Numbered from the stretch's first letter, positions 46,739-56,165 are shown. The stretch: 64,000 nt of DNA from Arthrobacter sp. NicSoilB8 (GCF_019977355.1 NZ_AP024656.1:124001-188000); one strand, 5' to 3'. Notes: generated by a model not told the origin, from the letters alone. Numbers and translations: made by a program.

Positions 46739-47566
46739 ATGAGTACAAGGGATTCGATCTTGCACCCCTTTGTCGACTGGACCTGGTGCGTCGACAACTG
46801 GGGACGATTCGTTTTCGTGGATACCCGCTGGTATCTGGACGGGTCCTCGGGAAAGGACGCCTACGATGCTGGCCATATACCCGATGCCGTCTACGTCGAC
46901 ATGGACGAGTCGCTTTCCGGGCCAGGCTCGAAGGAAGCCGGGAGGAACCCGCTGCCCGATGCCGAAGTGTTTGCCCAAGGGATACGGGAAGCCGGAATTA
47001 GTGACTCTGACACCGTGATCGCCTACGACGACGCAGGTGGAGTCATCGCGGCCCGACTTGTCTGGATGCTCCGATCGACAGGCCGCAGTGCCGCGATCCT
47101 GGACGGAGGCATCGCCAGTTACCCGGGAGAACTCGCTACGGAGGCCCCGCAAAGACTGGAAGGAGACGTCTCGGCCCAATCATGGCCAAGCACCCTGCTC
47201 GCAGATATCTCGGACGCCTCCTCTGGTCAATACAAGGTCGTGGACGCGAGGAATCGTGACCGCTTCGAAGGGCACCAAGACCCCATCGACCCCCGCCCTG
47301 GCCACATACCCGGAGCAGTCAATGTCCCCTGCCGCGAGAACCTCGACTCCTCAGGAAGGTTGCTCCCGGAAGTGCAGCTACGCGAGAATTTCGCACGCGC
47401 CGGCATCATCTCCGCCGAGGACATCATCGCCTATTGCGGATCCGGAGTGACCGCCTGCCACAATCTGTTGGTTCTGGAGCAACTGGGAGTTGGGAAAGGC
47501 AGACTGTTCGTCGGCGGCTGGTCCCAGTACGGACACGCCACCGATAGGCCTGTCGAAACTACCTAG
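46739..47566 (+). CDS. sulfurtransferase (rhodanese / 3-mercaptopyruvate type)
   Basis: 275 residues with two rhodanese domains. The first, inactive one has FVFVDTRWYLDGSSGKDAYD and AGHIPDAVYVDMDESLSGPG, the second VVDARNRDRFEGHQDPIDPR, GHIPGAVNVPCRENLD and the active loop IIAYCGSGVTACHNLL (catalytic Cys ~232). CGSGVT loops are typical of 3-mercaptopyruvate sulfurtransferase rather than thiosulfate rhodanese (CRxGxT). Such enzymes transfer sulfane sulfur to thiols or cyanide. The ATG at 46739 has no clear ribosome site; an upstream start at 46679 would add 20 residues. Confidence 0.88.
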   Translation: MSTRDSILHPFVDWTWCVDNWGRFVFVDTRWYLDGSSGKDAYDAGHIPDAVYVDMDESLSGPGSKEAGRNPLPDAEVFAQGIREAGISDSDTVIAYDDAGGVIAARLVWMLRSTGRSAAILDGGIASYPGELATEAPQRLEGDVSAQSWPSTLLADISDASSGQYKVVDARNRDRFEGHQDPIDPRPGHIPGAVNVPCRENLDSSGRLLPEVQLRENFARAGIISAEDIIAYCGSGVTACHNLLVLEQLGVGKGRLFVGGWSQYGHATDRPVETT

Positions 47567-47798
47567 CCGGGCATCGTCCCTCACGTAGGGCCTTCTCCAC
47601 TACGGTTTTTGTGAAGCCGTTCAGTCAGTGTTGCGACGTTCGTCAGAGACCGCCACCCACGAAATGGTTCAGTTTTTCCACCGTCACCGACAGAAAGCCA
47701 ACGTCGCCTCCCACAATGGCGTGCCACGTTTTCCCCAGCCAGTAGCTAGATGCTGCTGGTCCCTCTCCCAGGCCCGGAAAGCGGCTGACCCGTGGGGC

Positions 47799-47829
47799 CC
47801 AATTATCCCGATGGTGTCTGGACAATTGG
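47799..47829. repeat. upstream copy of a CCAATT-TGGACAATTG palindrome
   Basis: CCAATTATCCCGATGG then TGTCTGGACAATTGG form a degenerate version of the exact palindrome at 48161-48189 (CAATTGTCCAGAC, ACC, GTCTGGACAATTG) that lies inside the DUF1016 coding sequence. This copy ends 36 bp before the DUF1016 start, where an operator would lie. The 232 bp before it (47567-47798) show nothing recognisable. Confidence 0.45.
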
Positions 47830-47865
47830 CGTAGGATCGTCGGCGCCTCCTACTAGGGTGGAATC

Positions 47866-48909
47866 ATGACCCAGCTCGAACCGGACCTTCCTGGAGACTA
47901 CGCTGCCGCACTCATGACCCTGAAAGGCCTTGTGCGTGAGGCTCAACAGCGGGCGCAGCGGGTCGTGAATACCGCCATGATCGAGCTTTACTGGAACATA
48001 GGGCGGACCATTCTGGACAGGCAGAGGAACGAGCCATGGGGGAGCAAGGTTCTCGACCGGCTCGCACACGACCTACGGAGAGAGTTCCCGCACATGAAGG
48101 GATTGCGAACCAATGTGTACAATATACGCGCCTTCGCTGCGGCATGGAACGGCCCGGAACCAATTGTCCAGACACCGTCTGGACAATTGAGCTGGAGTCA
48201 CAACGTCGCGCTCCTGAACAAGCTGGACGACCACGAGCTTCGTCGATGGTACGCCTCAAGGGCCGTCTGAAACGGTTGGTCGGTGGCCATGCTGGAACAC
48301 CAGATCCTCACCAGCCTCCACACCCGCGCCGGTGCGGCACCAAACAACCTGGAGGCGAGGCTGCCCGGCGAAGGCACTGACTTGGCACGGGAGGTTGCTA
48401 AGGACCCTCTGGTGCTTGACTTTCTGGGTCTCACCGAGGATGCCCAGGAACATGCCCTGGAGGAGGCCATGACGCTTCGCATGGCCCAGACGTTGGCAGA
48501 GTTCGGGGCCGGCTTCGCTTTCGTTGGCCGCCAGTATCATCTCGACGTCGATGGAGGTGACTTCTTCATCGACCTCTTGCTCTACCACGTCCCTTCCGAC
48601 CGTTACGTTGTGGTGGAACTGAAGGCCGGCAAATTCAAACCCGAGCATCTTGGTCAGTTGAACTTCTACGTCGCGGCAGTCAACGACATGCTCCGACTGC
48701 CCAGGCAAGCCCCAACTGTCGGGATCCTGGTGTGCGGGTCCAGGAACGAGCGCACTGTGCGCTACGCTCTCGATGGTTCCGCTCAGCCCTTGACCGTGAC
48801 CTCCTACACGTACGAGGCACTTCCGGCTGATGAGCAGGCTACCCTGCCCTCCCCCGCGGCCATCACCGCTGCGCTAGAGCACGATCTGACGGGCGCTCTC
48901 GACGCGTGA
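47866..48909 (+). pseudogene. DUF1016 / YhcG-type PDDEXK nuclease gene split by an in-frame TGA
   Basis: The N-terminal part (47866-48270, 134 codons) is the DUF1016_N region: QRAQRVVNTAMIELYWNIGR, GSKVLDRLAHDLRREFPHMK, NVYNIRAFAAAW and IVQTPSGQLSWSHNVALLNK. It stops at a TGA (48268-48270). The same frame continues without a break to 48909 with MLEHQILTSLHTRAG, KDPLVLDFLGL and the nuclease core YHLDVDGGDFFIDLLLYH (Asp) and YVVVELKAGKFKPEHLGQLN (ExK), giving a normal 347-residue YhcG layout. YhcG proteins are restriction-type nucleases of defence islands. Either one nonsense mutation inactivated it, or the halves are made separately; an ATG at 48289 has no ribosome site. Confidence 0.82.
48161..48189. 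repeat. perfect 13-bp palindrome inside the DUF1016 gene
   Basis: CAATTGTCCAGAC (48161-48173) and GTCTGGACAATTG (48177-48189) are exact complements around ACC. It encodes IVQTPSGQL of the protein. A degenerate copy precedes the gene (47799-47829). Confidence 0.55.
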
Positions 48910-49121
48910 CGAGTTGCTAAATCAGCACCTGGGCCGCCGTGCGAGCACGACTTTAACCCGGGCAACTCAGGCCGAAGTCGAACAGGTCAGTCGCAGACGG
49001 CCCGCGCATCTTCTCGGAAGTCCGATAGTGGACCTCATGTCAAGTTGTTTGCTTAAATCTTCAACTTAATCCGCCGTTTTGAGCTTACCCGGCTGAAGTC
49101 TGCTGGTGTGTCCGCTACTTG

Positions 49122-49943
49122 CTAGACCTCCCCCGTGTCAGCAGAGGAGTACTCCTCGATCCCTGGATCCATGGCTTCGGCAAGGTCGGCAATAGCGTCG
49201 ATATCGTCGCCTTCTCGGTATATTACGGATCCCGCACCACCTGGTGTGTGAACGGTCATAGTCACTAAGTTTGCCGGCACGCCTATGTGGCGGATCTGGT
49301 AGGTCGGTTGCGTTTCGCCTAGCCAGGTCCAACGTACGAGCGTAGGAATTCCAACATCGAACTCGAGGGCGTTCCGAGGCTGGAGAAAGCCTCTGCCGTG
49401 TTCCTCGCAATCCTCTGGGCGGACCTCTCCACGGCTATGTGTTTCGGCGCCAATGACGATCCAGCGGGCCGGTCCCATCTCATAGCCGGGCATCCAGAAC
49501 AAGGATGGCAACATGATGAACGAACTTGGCGCTGTGTGCAGGAGGTCAAGGTGAAGGCTTGGGGGCTCAACACCCGAACCCTCGATGAGTTGAACTGCGA
49601 GCATCACCATTCCAGATTTCGACCAGCGACGCACAGTACGACTACTCGGCGCCTCCCTGATTGGTAGTCCCATGCGTTCCGCCCACGTCAGCGCAAACTC
49701 GTTTAGCCTGTCCTCGACGTTGGAGGCACTGCGGTCTAGTCCGATATGAGCAAAAGCGGCCGCAACATCCCTTGACTTATTCCGGCGTCTGATACCGACG
49801 AGCGCATGGAAGGCCTGCTCCGGGCTGCCGTGTCCGAGGATGCGTGTGACCTGTGGCGTGTGGGCAAGTGATTCCACACTGATGCCAGACTCCGCATCTG
49901 CGAATGACTCGAGTTCGCCGATAATGTCGTCCCGCATAGTCAT
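49122..49943 (-). CDS. hypothetical protein in defence-type neighbourhood
   Basis: 273 residues. I do not recognise a family. The N-terminal third is helical (DDIIGELESFADAESGISVE, then SPEQAFHALVGIRRRNKSRD) with a possible HTH-like stretch SSRTVRRWSKSGMVMLAVQL (~100-120). The C-terminal half is beta-rich with many Trp and Gly (IPTLVRWTWLGETQPTYQIR, then VPANLVTMTVHTPGGAGSVI) and an acidic tail. There is no membrane segment. The start at 49943 has AGGAG 5 nt upstream. It is divergent from the small membrane protein at 50039 and lies between the DUF1016 gene and the AAA ATPase. The 212 bp before it (48910-49121) are empty. Confidence 0.6.
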   Translation of the reverse strand: MTMRDDIIGELESFADAESGISVESLAHTPQVTRILGHGSPEQAFHALVGIRRRNKSRDVAAAFAHIGLDRSASNVEDRLNEFALTWAERMGLPIREAPSSRTVRRWSKSGMVMLAVQLIEGSGVEPPSLHLDLLHTAPSSFIMLPSLFWMPGYEMGPARWIVIGAETHSRGEVRPEDCEEHGRGFLQPRNALEFDVGIPTLVRWTWLGETQPTYQIRHIGVPANLVTMTVHTPGGAGSVIYREGDDIDAIADLAEAMDPGIEEYSSADTGEV

Positions 49944-50038
49944 GTCTGCTCCTGGATGTCCATTTGTTGTCACGACACAATCGTGCTCCCCGGACAGCAT
50001 AGAAGGACGGCAAGGACTACAGGCTAAGGAGGCTGGCT

Positions 50039-50254
50039 ATGGGCTCGAAAGGCGGGCGTCCTACGGCAAGGGCACAAAGCGCGCTATGGCAGGTCGTCGA
50101 CCGAGCAGTTCATGGAGGTTGGGGGACGACTACTCGGCTCGGGTTGCTGCTGGTCATCGTCATCGCAGCTGGGGCGGGAGGCGGTGGCGCTGCTGTTCAG
50201 GGTGCAATTCAAATCATTGGGGAGTTGGGATCGGTCTTGGGCCAGGGCCAGTGA
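50039..50254 (+). CDS. small single-span membrane protein, unknown function
   Basis: 71 residues. The first ~30 are basic and polar (MGSKGGRPTARAQSALWQVV), then a glycine-rich hydrophobic span LGLLLVIVIAAGAGGGGAAV and an amphipathic tail AIQIIGELGSVLGQG. AAGGAGG lies 6 nt before the ATG, so it is well supported as a gene. It stands divergently from the 273-aa hypothetical protein and converges on the AAA ATPase gene. No family recognised. Small membrane proteins in such clusters can act as abortive-infection effectors, but nothing here proves it. Confidence 0.6.
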   Translation: MGSKGGRPTARAQSALWQVVDRAVHGGWGTTTRLGLLLVIVIAAGAGGGGAAVQGAIQIIGELGSVLGQGQ

Positions 50255-50273
50255 TGCTGAGTTGGTGCGGAGG

Positions 50274-51440
50274 TCAATGGGGCTGGCGTTTGATAAAGGC
50301 CGCCATTCCTGGAACCGTGAATGCAATGACCCCATGCTCCGGAGCGTAGACGAGACCCTTTGCGATCAGGTTCGCTCGAATTGGACCGAAGCTGGCAGGG
50401 CCTCGTCCTAGTCTTGATGCAATTTCACCGGATGAACTGCCGTTGTCGCCGTCTTCGGCCATGGCCCTGAGGTAGTTCTGTTCGGCTCTGGTCGCCCTGT
50501 CCCAGCGTGCTCGAAAGAAGCCGCTATCGAGAGCCGCCCGACCGTTGGCAGCGCCGACTCGCGCATCGTCGTAGGTGATTCTGTCGCCGGTGGCGGCGTT
50601 CCACGTGTCCTGTCCGAATTGCTGCAGGAAGTACGGGTAGCCGGCGCTCTCGTCAACGATCAATTCCACGGCTGGGTCGTCCCACTCGACTCCGTCTTCG
50701 CTTGCTGGTTTGGTTAAGGCTTCGGATGCGACAGTTCCTCGCAGTTCCTCGATCTTTTCGTAGTTGAATCGTTCCGCATAGGACTTCGCCTCGGCGAGAA
50801 CTCTCGGCAGACTCGGAAGGCCGGCAAACGCGAAAAGGACACGCCAGTCATCTTGTGCCGCGGCGTGGGCGATTGCGCACAGGGCCACCAATTCAGCCTG
50901 ATCAAGGTCTTGGGCCTCATCAATCAAGATGGCCAAGCCCACATTCTCCTCTTCCGCCGCTAAGGCTAGGTCGTGAACGAGCTTCCGGAGGTCGGTTTCG
51001 AGGACGCCGGTGTCTGCTCCCCCACCGGACGCCCCGGCCAGGTCCAATCCGAAGTTCCATGTTCCGCTCTGGTCATAGGACGCTTTGAAGCTGACGGCCG
51101 TCTTTAAGGCTTTGAGCAGTCGCCGCCCGGCCGAAGGACGTGCCAGATCGGCAAGAGGGCCATGAAGGGCCTCTCCTAACGCCTCACGTAGTGACTTGCC
51201 AGCGCCCGCTTCTACCTGCGCGACCAGCCAGTCTCGTTCAGCGGCTGCTCGGCGGAAGTCTGAAAGCAACACCGTCTTCCCGACTCCCCTCAAACCGTAG
51301 AGTACGAACGGCTGGGCGGTCCTGCCAGCCTCAACTCGTTCGATGGCGACCTGCCAGTCCCGCCGAGGCTGGTCGCGGCCAACAAGGGCCGCGGGCTTCC
51401 GCCCTGCCCCCGGCGAATAGGGATTGGATACGGGGTCCAT
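50274..51440 (-). CDS. AAA ATPase with C-terminal winged helix
   Basis: 388 residues. Walker A is VLYGLRGVGKTVLLSDF (residues ~45-60) and Walker B AILIDEAQDLDQAELVAL (~168-185), with a sensor-like VLFAFAGLPSLPRVLAEA after it. A small C-terminal region with GSSSGEIASRLGRGPASFGP and RANLIAKGLVYAPEHGVIAF looks like a winged helix of the ORC1/Cdc6 or STAND-ATPase class. The ATG at 51440 follows AGAGG by 8 nt; a GTG at 51449 would add three residues. It is divergent from the large TPR-PIN gene with only ~130 bp between starts, suggesting a shared promoter region and a joint function. Confidence 0.82.
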   Translation of the reverse strand: MDPVSNPYSPGAGRKPAALVGRDQPRRDWQVAIERVEAGRTAQPFVLYGLRGVGKTVLLSDFRRAAAERDWLVAQVEAGAGKSLREALGEALHGPLADLARPSAGRRLLKALKTAVSFKASYDQSGTWNFGLDLAGASGGGADTGVLETDLRKLVHDLALAAEEENVGLAILIDEAQDLDQAELVALCAIAHAAAQDDWRVLFAFAGLPSLPRVLAEAKSYAERFNYEKIEELRGTVASEALTKPASEDGVEWDDPAVELIVDESAGYPYFLQQFGQDTWNAATGDRITYDDARVGAANGRAALDSGFFRARWDRATRAEQNYLRAMAEDGDNGSSSGEIASRLGRGPASFGPIRANLIAKGLVYAPEHGVIAFTVPGMAAFIKRQPH

Positions 51441-51569
51441 GCGCCTCACCTCTAGGAAGATCTACTGAAGTATAAGAAAGTATAGCGAAATGCTAGATAT
51501 CAGTAGATATTGTTAGCATCAAGATCGGACGACAATAGTCGCATATCCGAATGAGAGGGGACAGCTCGG
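51441..51569. promoter_or_regulatory. AT-rich divergent promoter region between AAA ATPase and TPR-PIN genes
   Basis: 129 bp, clearly AT-richer than its surroundings. ATGCTA (51490-51495) and TAGCAT (51514-51519) are inverted arms, and AGATATC and AGATATT recur between them. The layout fits overlapping promoters with an operator at the centre. The ribosome site of the right gene is GAGGGG. Confidence 0.45.
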
Positions 51570-54500
51570 ATGGAGCCGATAGCCACTGGTGCTGTTCTGA
51601 CCACGTTGGGGAAACTCGGCGCTGGCGCAGCTTCTGCACCCATCAGAAACCTCCTGAACAAGCGGCTCCTCAGGCTTCGGGTGGCCTTCGCGTCAGCCCG
51701 AAGTGCCGAAAAAGTGCGTATAAAGATCAGTCCGTGGGCTATCCGGGGCTGGCTTGGGCGGGATGACGTCCAAAGCCAACTTTCTGCCGGAACGAGCGCA
51801 GCGGTTGACTCGGCCATCCAGAATCTGGCGTGGCGGCTCGCGGGCGATGAAGACAAGCGGCAGACAGATGCAGCGGCCTTGCTCGGACTGGTTCTCGACG
51901 AGTATCTAAGGGCCCACGCGCCTGGGGACGCCAACGTTCTGGCTAACGGCTGGACTCAGTCGAAGATCGAGTCTGAGGGCAAACAGAACCGAAATGCGCT
52001 GCAGGATCAAACGAGCCTCCTTCTTGATGCATTCAAGGGGCAGGACAGGTTAGAAGGCGATCTTGCCAAATTGCACCCGTGGCGACGCCAAAAGGCCCAA
52101 GAACTGGCCCAAACATGGCCGGCGTTTCGCCCATTCCTACACACCCTGTGCAGCACTGATTCTCCAGGCAACGTCTTGGAGCAATGGGCCACAGATCACC
52201 CACACCACTTCGATGAGGCGCCGGCCGAAGCTTGGTGCTGGTTCGGGCTGGTTGCCAACGACTACGGCAAGCATGAAGCGTCCCACACGTTCATCACTCA
52301 AGGTATCGAGGTCGGCGCAGCCCCCTCCAACTACTGGTGGGCTCGAACAGCCTTGAATTTTGTCGGAGAAAACGGTGACCACCAGCGGTCCAGGGAAGCC
52401 ATCGAGCGCTCAGAACCGAGACACCCCATGGGACTGGCCCTGAAACTGATGTTGGACGAAGAATATGCGGCCGCCGAGGGCGCGTTGCACCGATGGGAGC
52501 CAACCGACACCAATGACAGCATGATTCGCAAGCTGCTATTGAGTCAGTGCGCGGCGGCGCAGGAAGACCTCAACAGGGCGATTTCCATAGCACTTGAGGC
52601 TTGCTCGGGTAATTCAGAGGCAAGTGGCCCCATGCTGCGGGCAGCCGAGATGCTGCTCAGCCGTGGCCTCTACGGCGTCAGCGACAATCCACTCGCTGAC
52701 TTTGCCGAAGCGCACAGAATGGCAGTTAGGGCCCGAGACGGGCGAAGGACATGGAGGGGCGACAGCGTTACCCCCATTCTTGTGGCAGTCAAAGCGTCAG
52801 TTCTGGGCAACGAAATTGACCAAGCATGGCGCCACACCCAAGGCCCCCCGGATGGTGCAGCCACAGCCGAGGAAGCCCGAGACCCCCGGCTGCGGCGGGA
52901 AACAGCGATCCTAGCCGCCTGCATGAGCAATTTTGACCTCGCACTCAAAATCGCAGGGGGCATCGACGACCCCTACACAACCGCCTGGGTCAAGGCCTTC
53001 TCAGCACATGGCGGAGGCGACGATAAATCGGCAGAGTCAGCATGGATGGAAGCCTGGGACCTGGCCTCCGACGATTTCGAACGCCTCCAGGCCGCCAACG
53101 CTCTAGCACCCATAGGCGGGTCCATGCCCGACCTATCTGATCTCGCAGCGCGTCATCCTCACGCCGTGGAGAGGATAAACACCATTCACCGGGTCATGTC
53201 CGCACCTGGGGATCGAATCACGATCCTTCGCGCCAGAGCCCACGAGGCAGAAATACTGACCGTGCTCCTAGCCGAGCAGCTCTCAGCTGTTGGCCAGCAC
53301 TCTGAAGCAGCCAAGACCCTCGAGGCTGGAGCAGAGCGGTGGCACAGTCCCCTCTTGGAGAAAATGGCAGCGGGCAAATACCTCCACGCTGGCGACTACG
53401 CCCAGGCGGTAGCAGCAACACAGTCAGCTTTGTCAATGGCAGGAGCCAGCTGGGACAGTGAACTAGACGTACTCCGCCTCCGCCTCGATGCCTTGGAAGC
53501 CCAAGGCCTCCACGATGAGTCGCTACGGACCGTTCGGCGCATGATCATGCTTGCCCCGGATAACCACGCCGTGAGATGGGCTCTCGTTCACTGTCTCATC
53601 CGGAGTGGAGACGGCGCTGGAGCATGGTCCGCCCTCACTGGCCCGGGCGAACCCATCCAGCCTCGCGACCTTCAAGACGCACGAGTTTGGATCTCGCTGG
53701 CATCAGCACACGACAGAAGCCCTCGGTTCGTGAATCGATCGCTGGAGATTATGCGACAGTTTCCAGAGGATGCGGACTTCCTCGGCGCCGTCCTCGCCCA
53801 AATCTATTTCGGGCTTTCCAGCAAAGAAACAGAAGTTACCGAGACTGACCTCAAGGCCTTGCACGCCGCAACAGCCAGCTTTACGGAAGCGAACCCGAAA
53901 AGCACAGTCTTTCGAGCCATTCCCGTCGGTCCTGCTGACAACCCACTCTCAGCCCTCGAACAGGAGTTCAGAGACCGAAGAGGCAGCAGAGAGCTCGCGG
54001 AACTCGAACAGCAAATCCGCGACGGAGAAATCCCGCTTGGATTCGCAACCGAAGTAACCGGGCGTAGCTATGCAGAACTTGCACTCCAACGCGGATCCGG
54101 CCTTGTCTACAGTCATAGTCCAACACAGGCCGAGGCCGGCAGTAGCGCAATTGATGGAGCCCTTGGCCGCCCTGTCGCCATCGACACTACTGCGGCCGTG
54201 TCCTTGTCCTTACTGGACCCCCAAATTGCAGACCAGCTCACTGGTGTCTTCGCAATGCTGGAAAGCACCGACGCTGCCTTCTGCGATGCCCAAAGAGCCG
54301 AACAAATGCTCAACCTACGGACAACAATGTCAGCAAATTGGGACGAGGAAGAGCAGCGAGTCGTCCCCTCCGTAATCAGCGAAGAAGCAGCAACCAAGGC
54401 AGCCGAAAGCGCCACCAGAACAGTTAAGGCCCTCCGGGCTTGCAACCGACGCAACTGGGTGCCCCGACAACTGACGGATTTGGAGATGAGTGGTGTATGG

Positions 54501-55214
54501 CTGAACACCCTCGATTACGCCATCAGCTCGCAAACTCCGTTCTGGAGCGATGACCGGCTGCTTCGGCTTCTCGCTGCAGAATACGGGCTTCCATCCTTTG
54601 GAACCGTCGACCTCATCCGCGCGCTGGTTCGCAAGAGACGGATACCACTGGAGCTGAGCCAAGTTGCAGAGGCAACCCTGCTGGCCAACTTCCACGTTGA
54701 CCTCGGATTCAATCTGAAGGTGATGCGCCTGGCCGCTGACCTTACCGGTTGGAAGGGAGCAGGGGCAGCCGCAGCGCTGGCCCGCCCCCTCACCTGGGAG
54801 ACACCGCGCTCAGTCGTAGATTTCCTGCACGAAGCGCTGGCCAAGGTCGCCCACACTTCACCCGAGTTGGTACAAGCGTGGGTCCAGAACACCGCAGCCG
54901 GAGTCCTAAACATCGTGACAGATTCCGTCCCCGCATCACTGAACCTGAGGCTGCTGCTCAGAGAGATGTTTACACAGCCATGGATGCGGCCCGACACTCT
55001 GCCCTTTGTCCTCCGGGCGATGCGTGCGGCCAAAAAGGACTCCACGTTGGCCGTCGAAGATCCATTACAGCCTGTGCTGATGGGGATGCATCAGAAATTC
55101 CTTGAAGATAACGGGTCGGCTGCGGCCGCGGAGTTACTCATGATGTGGGTACGCCGCCTTGACGCTAGCGATCGTCAGGCGGCAGCACGGATCATCCTCA
55201 CGAGTACTGATTAA
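51570..55214 (+). CDS. large TPR-repeat protein with C-terminal PIN-like domain, putative defence effector
   Basis: 1,214 residues, GAGGGG 9 nt before the ATG. An N-terminal helical domain (MEPIATGAVLTTLGKLGAGA ... ISPWAIRGWLGRDDVQSQLS) is followed by a long series of helical hairpins of TPR type between ~200 and 780. Examples are EAWCWFGLVANDYGKHEASH, LLAEQLSAVGQHSEAAKTLE and AAGKYLHAGDYAQAVAATQS. Residues ~865-1015 look like a PIN nuclease fold: VAIDTTAAVSLSLLDPQI (first Asp ~871) and FWSDDRLLRLLAAEYGLPSF, GTVDLIRALV (Asp pair ~993). The last ~200 residues are helical. No membrane span or signal. PIN domains cleave RNA; a TPR scaffold could sense a trigger. With the divergent AAA ATPase this suggests a defence system. 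The PIN call is by pattern, not search. Confidence 0.72.
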   Translation: MEPIATGAVLTTLGKLGAGAASAPIRNLLNKRLLRLRVAFASARSAEKVRIKISPWAIRGWLGRDDVQSQLSAGTSAAVDSAIQNLAWRLAGDEDKRQTDAAALLGLVLDEYLRAHAPGDANVLANGWTQSKIESEGKQNRNALQDQTSLLLDAFKGQDRLEGDLAKLHPWRRQKAQELAQTWPAFRPFLHTLCSTDSPGNVLEQWATDHPHHFDEAPAEAWCWFGLVANDYGKHEASHTFITQGIEVGAAPSNYWWARTALNFVGENGDHQRSREAIERSEPRHPMGLALKLMLDEEYAAAEGALHRWEPTDTNDSMIRKLLLSQCAAAQEDLNRAISIALEACSGNSEASGPMLRAAEMLLSRGLYGVSDNPLADFAEAHRMAVRARDGRRTWRGDSVTPILVAVKASVLGNEIDQAWRHTQGPPDGAATAEEARDPRLRRETAILAACMSNFDLALKIAGGIDDPYTTAWVKAFSAHGGGDDKSAESAWMEAWDLASDDFERLQAANALAPIGGSMPDLSDLAARHPHAVERINTIHRVMSAPGDRITILRARAHEAEILTVLLAEQLSAVGQHSEAAKTLEAGAERWHSPLLEKMAAGKYLHAGDYAQAVAATQSALSMAGASWDSELDVLRLRLDALEAQGLHDESLRTVRRMIMLAPDNHAVRWALVHCLIRSGDGAGAWSALTGPGEPIQPRDLQDARVWISLASAHDRSPRFVNRSLEIMRQFPEDADFLGAVLAQIYFGLSSKETEVTETDLKALHAATASFTEANPKSTVFRAIPVGPADNPLSALEQEFRDRRGSRELAELEQQIRDGEIPLGFATEVTGRSYAELALQRGSGLVYSHSPTQAEAGSSAIDGALGRPVAIDTTAAVSLSLLDPQIADQLTGVFAMLESTDAAFCDAQRAEQMLNLRTTMSANWDEEEQRVVPSVISEEAATKAAESATRTVKALRACNRRNWVPRQLTDLEMSGVWLNTLDYAISSQTPFWSDDRLLRLLAAEYGLPSFGTVDLIRALVRKRRIPLELSQVAEATLLANFHVDLGFNLKVMRLAADLTGWKGAGAAAALARPLTWETPRSVVDFLHEALAKVAHTSPELVQAWVQNTAAGVLNIVTDSVPASLNLRLLLREMFTQPWMRPDTLPFVLRAMRAAKKDSTLAVEDPLQPVLMGMHQKFLEDNGSAAAAELLMMWVRRLDASDRQAAARIILTSTD

Positions 55215-55397
55215 TAGAGGCATCCATCGGCAGGTACAGTCAGCGGCCGGAAGAAGAAGGGGTGCCGTTCGCTGCCCTGTCTCTCGACGATTCCAGGAAC
55301 CTGGGCAGCGCTCCGTTTTCGTGCTCGTCACCGCTCGACCTATTGGCCGAGCACGCCCAAATCGTCATCGATGGATTGCTATAGCCGAACTGGCGTT

Positions 55398-56156
55398 TTA
55401 GCGCTCTAGTCCGCCCCGTTCCATCGCCTTTCCTTTGCCACCCTGCTTGGCCATCTTCGACGTTTTGGCAAGCGACGGCCTTTGCGCAACTGCGGCTGTG
55501 GCCGGCGCTCCTTGGTGCTTGTCAGCCAGGAGGCGGGAGTTTACTGCTTCGCGATCGCCTTTGCCTTCGAGGCTTTCTGCAAGTTGCTGGCGCCGTTCGG
55601 GTGAATCGTAGGCCGTTGCGTCCTGGCCCTTCTGCGCTGCGGTGTCCTGACTGTTGGCCCCTGCCACAGCGGCTCCTGCCACCACTTCATCCGTACGTGC
55701 AGTTGAGGCTTTGGTCCGTTCATTTTCGGCTTCAGTGAGTGCTTGCTGTGCCCGAGTGAGGGCTGCGGAAACGGACGCTTCGTCGGCTCCTGTGTTGTCC
55801 ACGTCGATGCCGTAGCGTGACTGCACTTGGTTCCGGATGTGTTCCGATGCCTGAAGGGCTTCGGGGGCGTAGGCCTTCCATGCCGTCGCGGTTTCGTGAA
55901 CCCGTTCGATCATTTCGGGGGTGGCTTTGTCCCACCAGTCCTCGCGACGGACAGGCGCCAGCTGGGCCCGGGCGGCAGCGCGCTGGGCGTCGAAGCGACC
56001 CTTCAGCTCGCGGGCTCGTTGTTCCTCTGCTGCGGCGATGTTGCGCTGTTCCTGTTCGTGCATTCTGGCCAGCTGTTCGCCGATGCGGCTGGCGACCATC
56101 AGCCCGGTACGCATCGCGCCGTCCACTGCATCTTCCATTCCGTCTGCTTCGCTCAT
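55398..56156 (-). CDS. mobilization-locus protein downstream of the relaxase, coiled-coil
   Basis: 252 residues, strongly charged and helical: QLARMHEQEQRNIAAAEEQR, ELKGRFDAQRAAARAQLAPV, VSAALTRAQQALTEAENERT and a C-terminus EAVNSRLLADKHQGAPATAA, then SLAKTSKMAKQGGKGKAMER. It has long coiled-coil potential and a basic tail. It begins 9 bp after the relaxase stop in the same operon. Proteins of this type accompany relaxases on actinobacterial mobilizable elements; its role in DNA transfer is not defined. A fragment of a related gene lies at 45995-46190. The 183 bp on its downstream side (55215-55397) are empty. Confidence 0.65.
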   Translation of the reverse strand: MSEADGMEDAVDGAMRTGLMVASRIGEQLARMHEQEQRNIAAAEEQRARELKGRFDAQRAAARAQLAPVRREDWWDKATPEMIERVHETATAWKAYAPEALQASEHIRNQVQSRYGIDVDNTGADEASVSAALTRAQQALTEAENERTKASTARTDEVVAGAAVAGANSQDTAAQKGQDATAYDSPERRQQLAESLEGKGDREAVNSRLLADKHQGAPATAAVAQRPSLAKTSKMAKQGGKGKAMERGGLER

Positions 56157-56165
56157 GCTCTTCCC

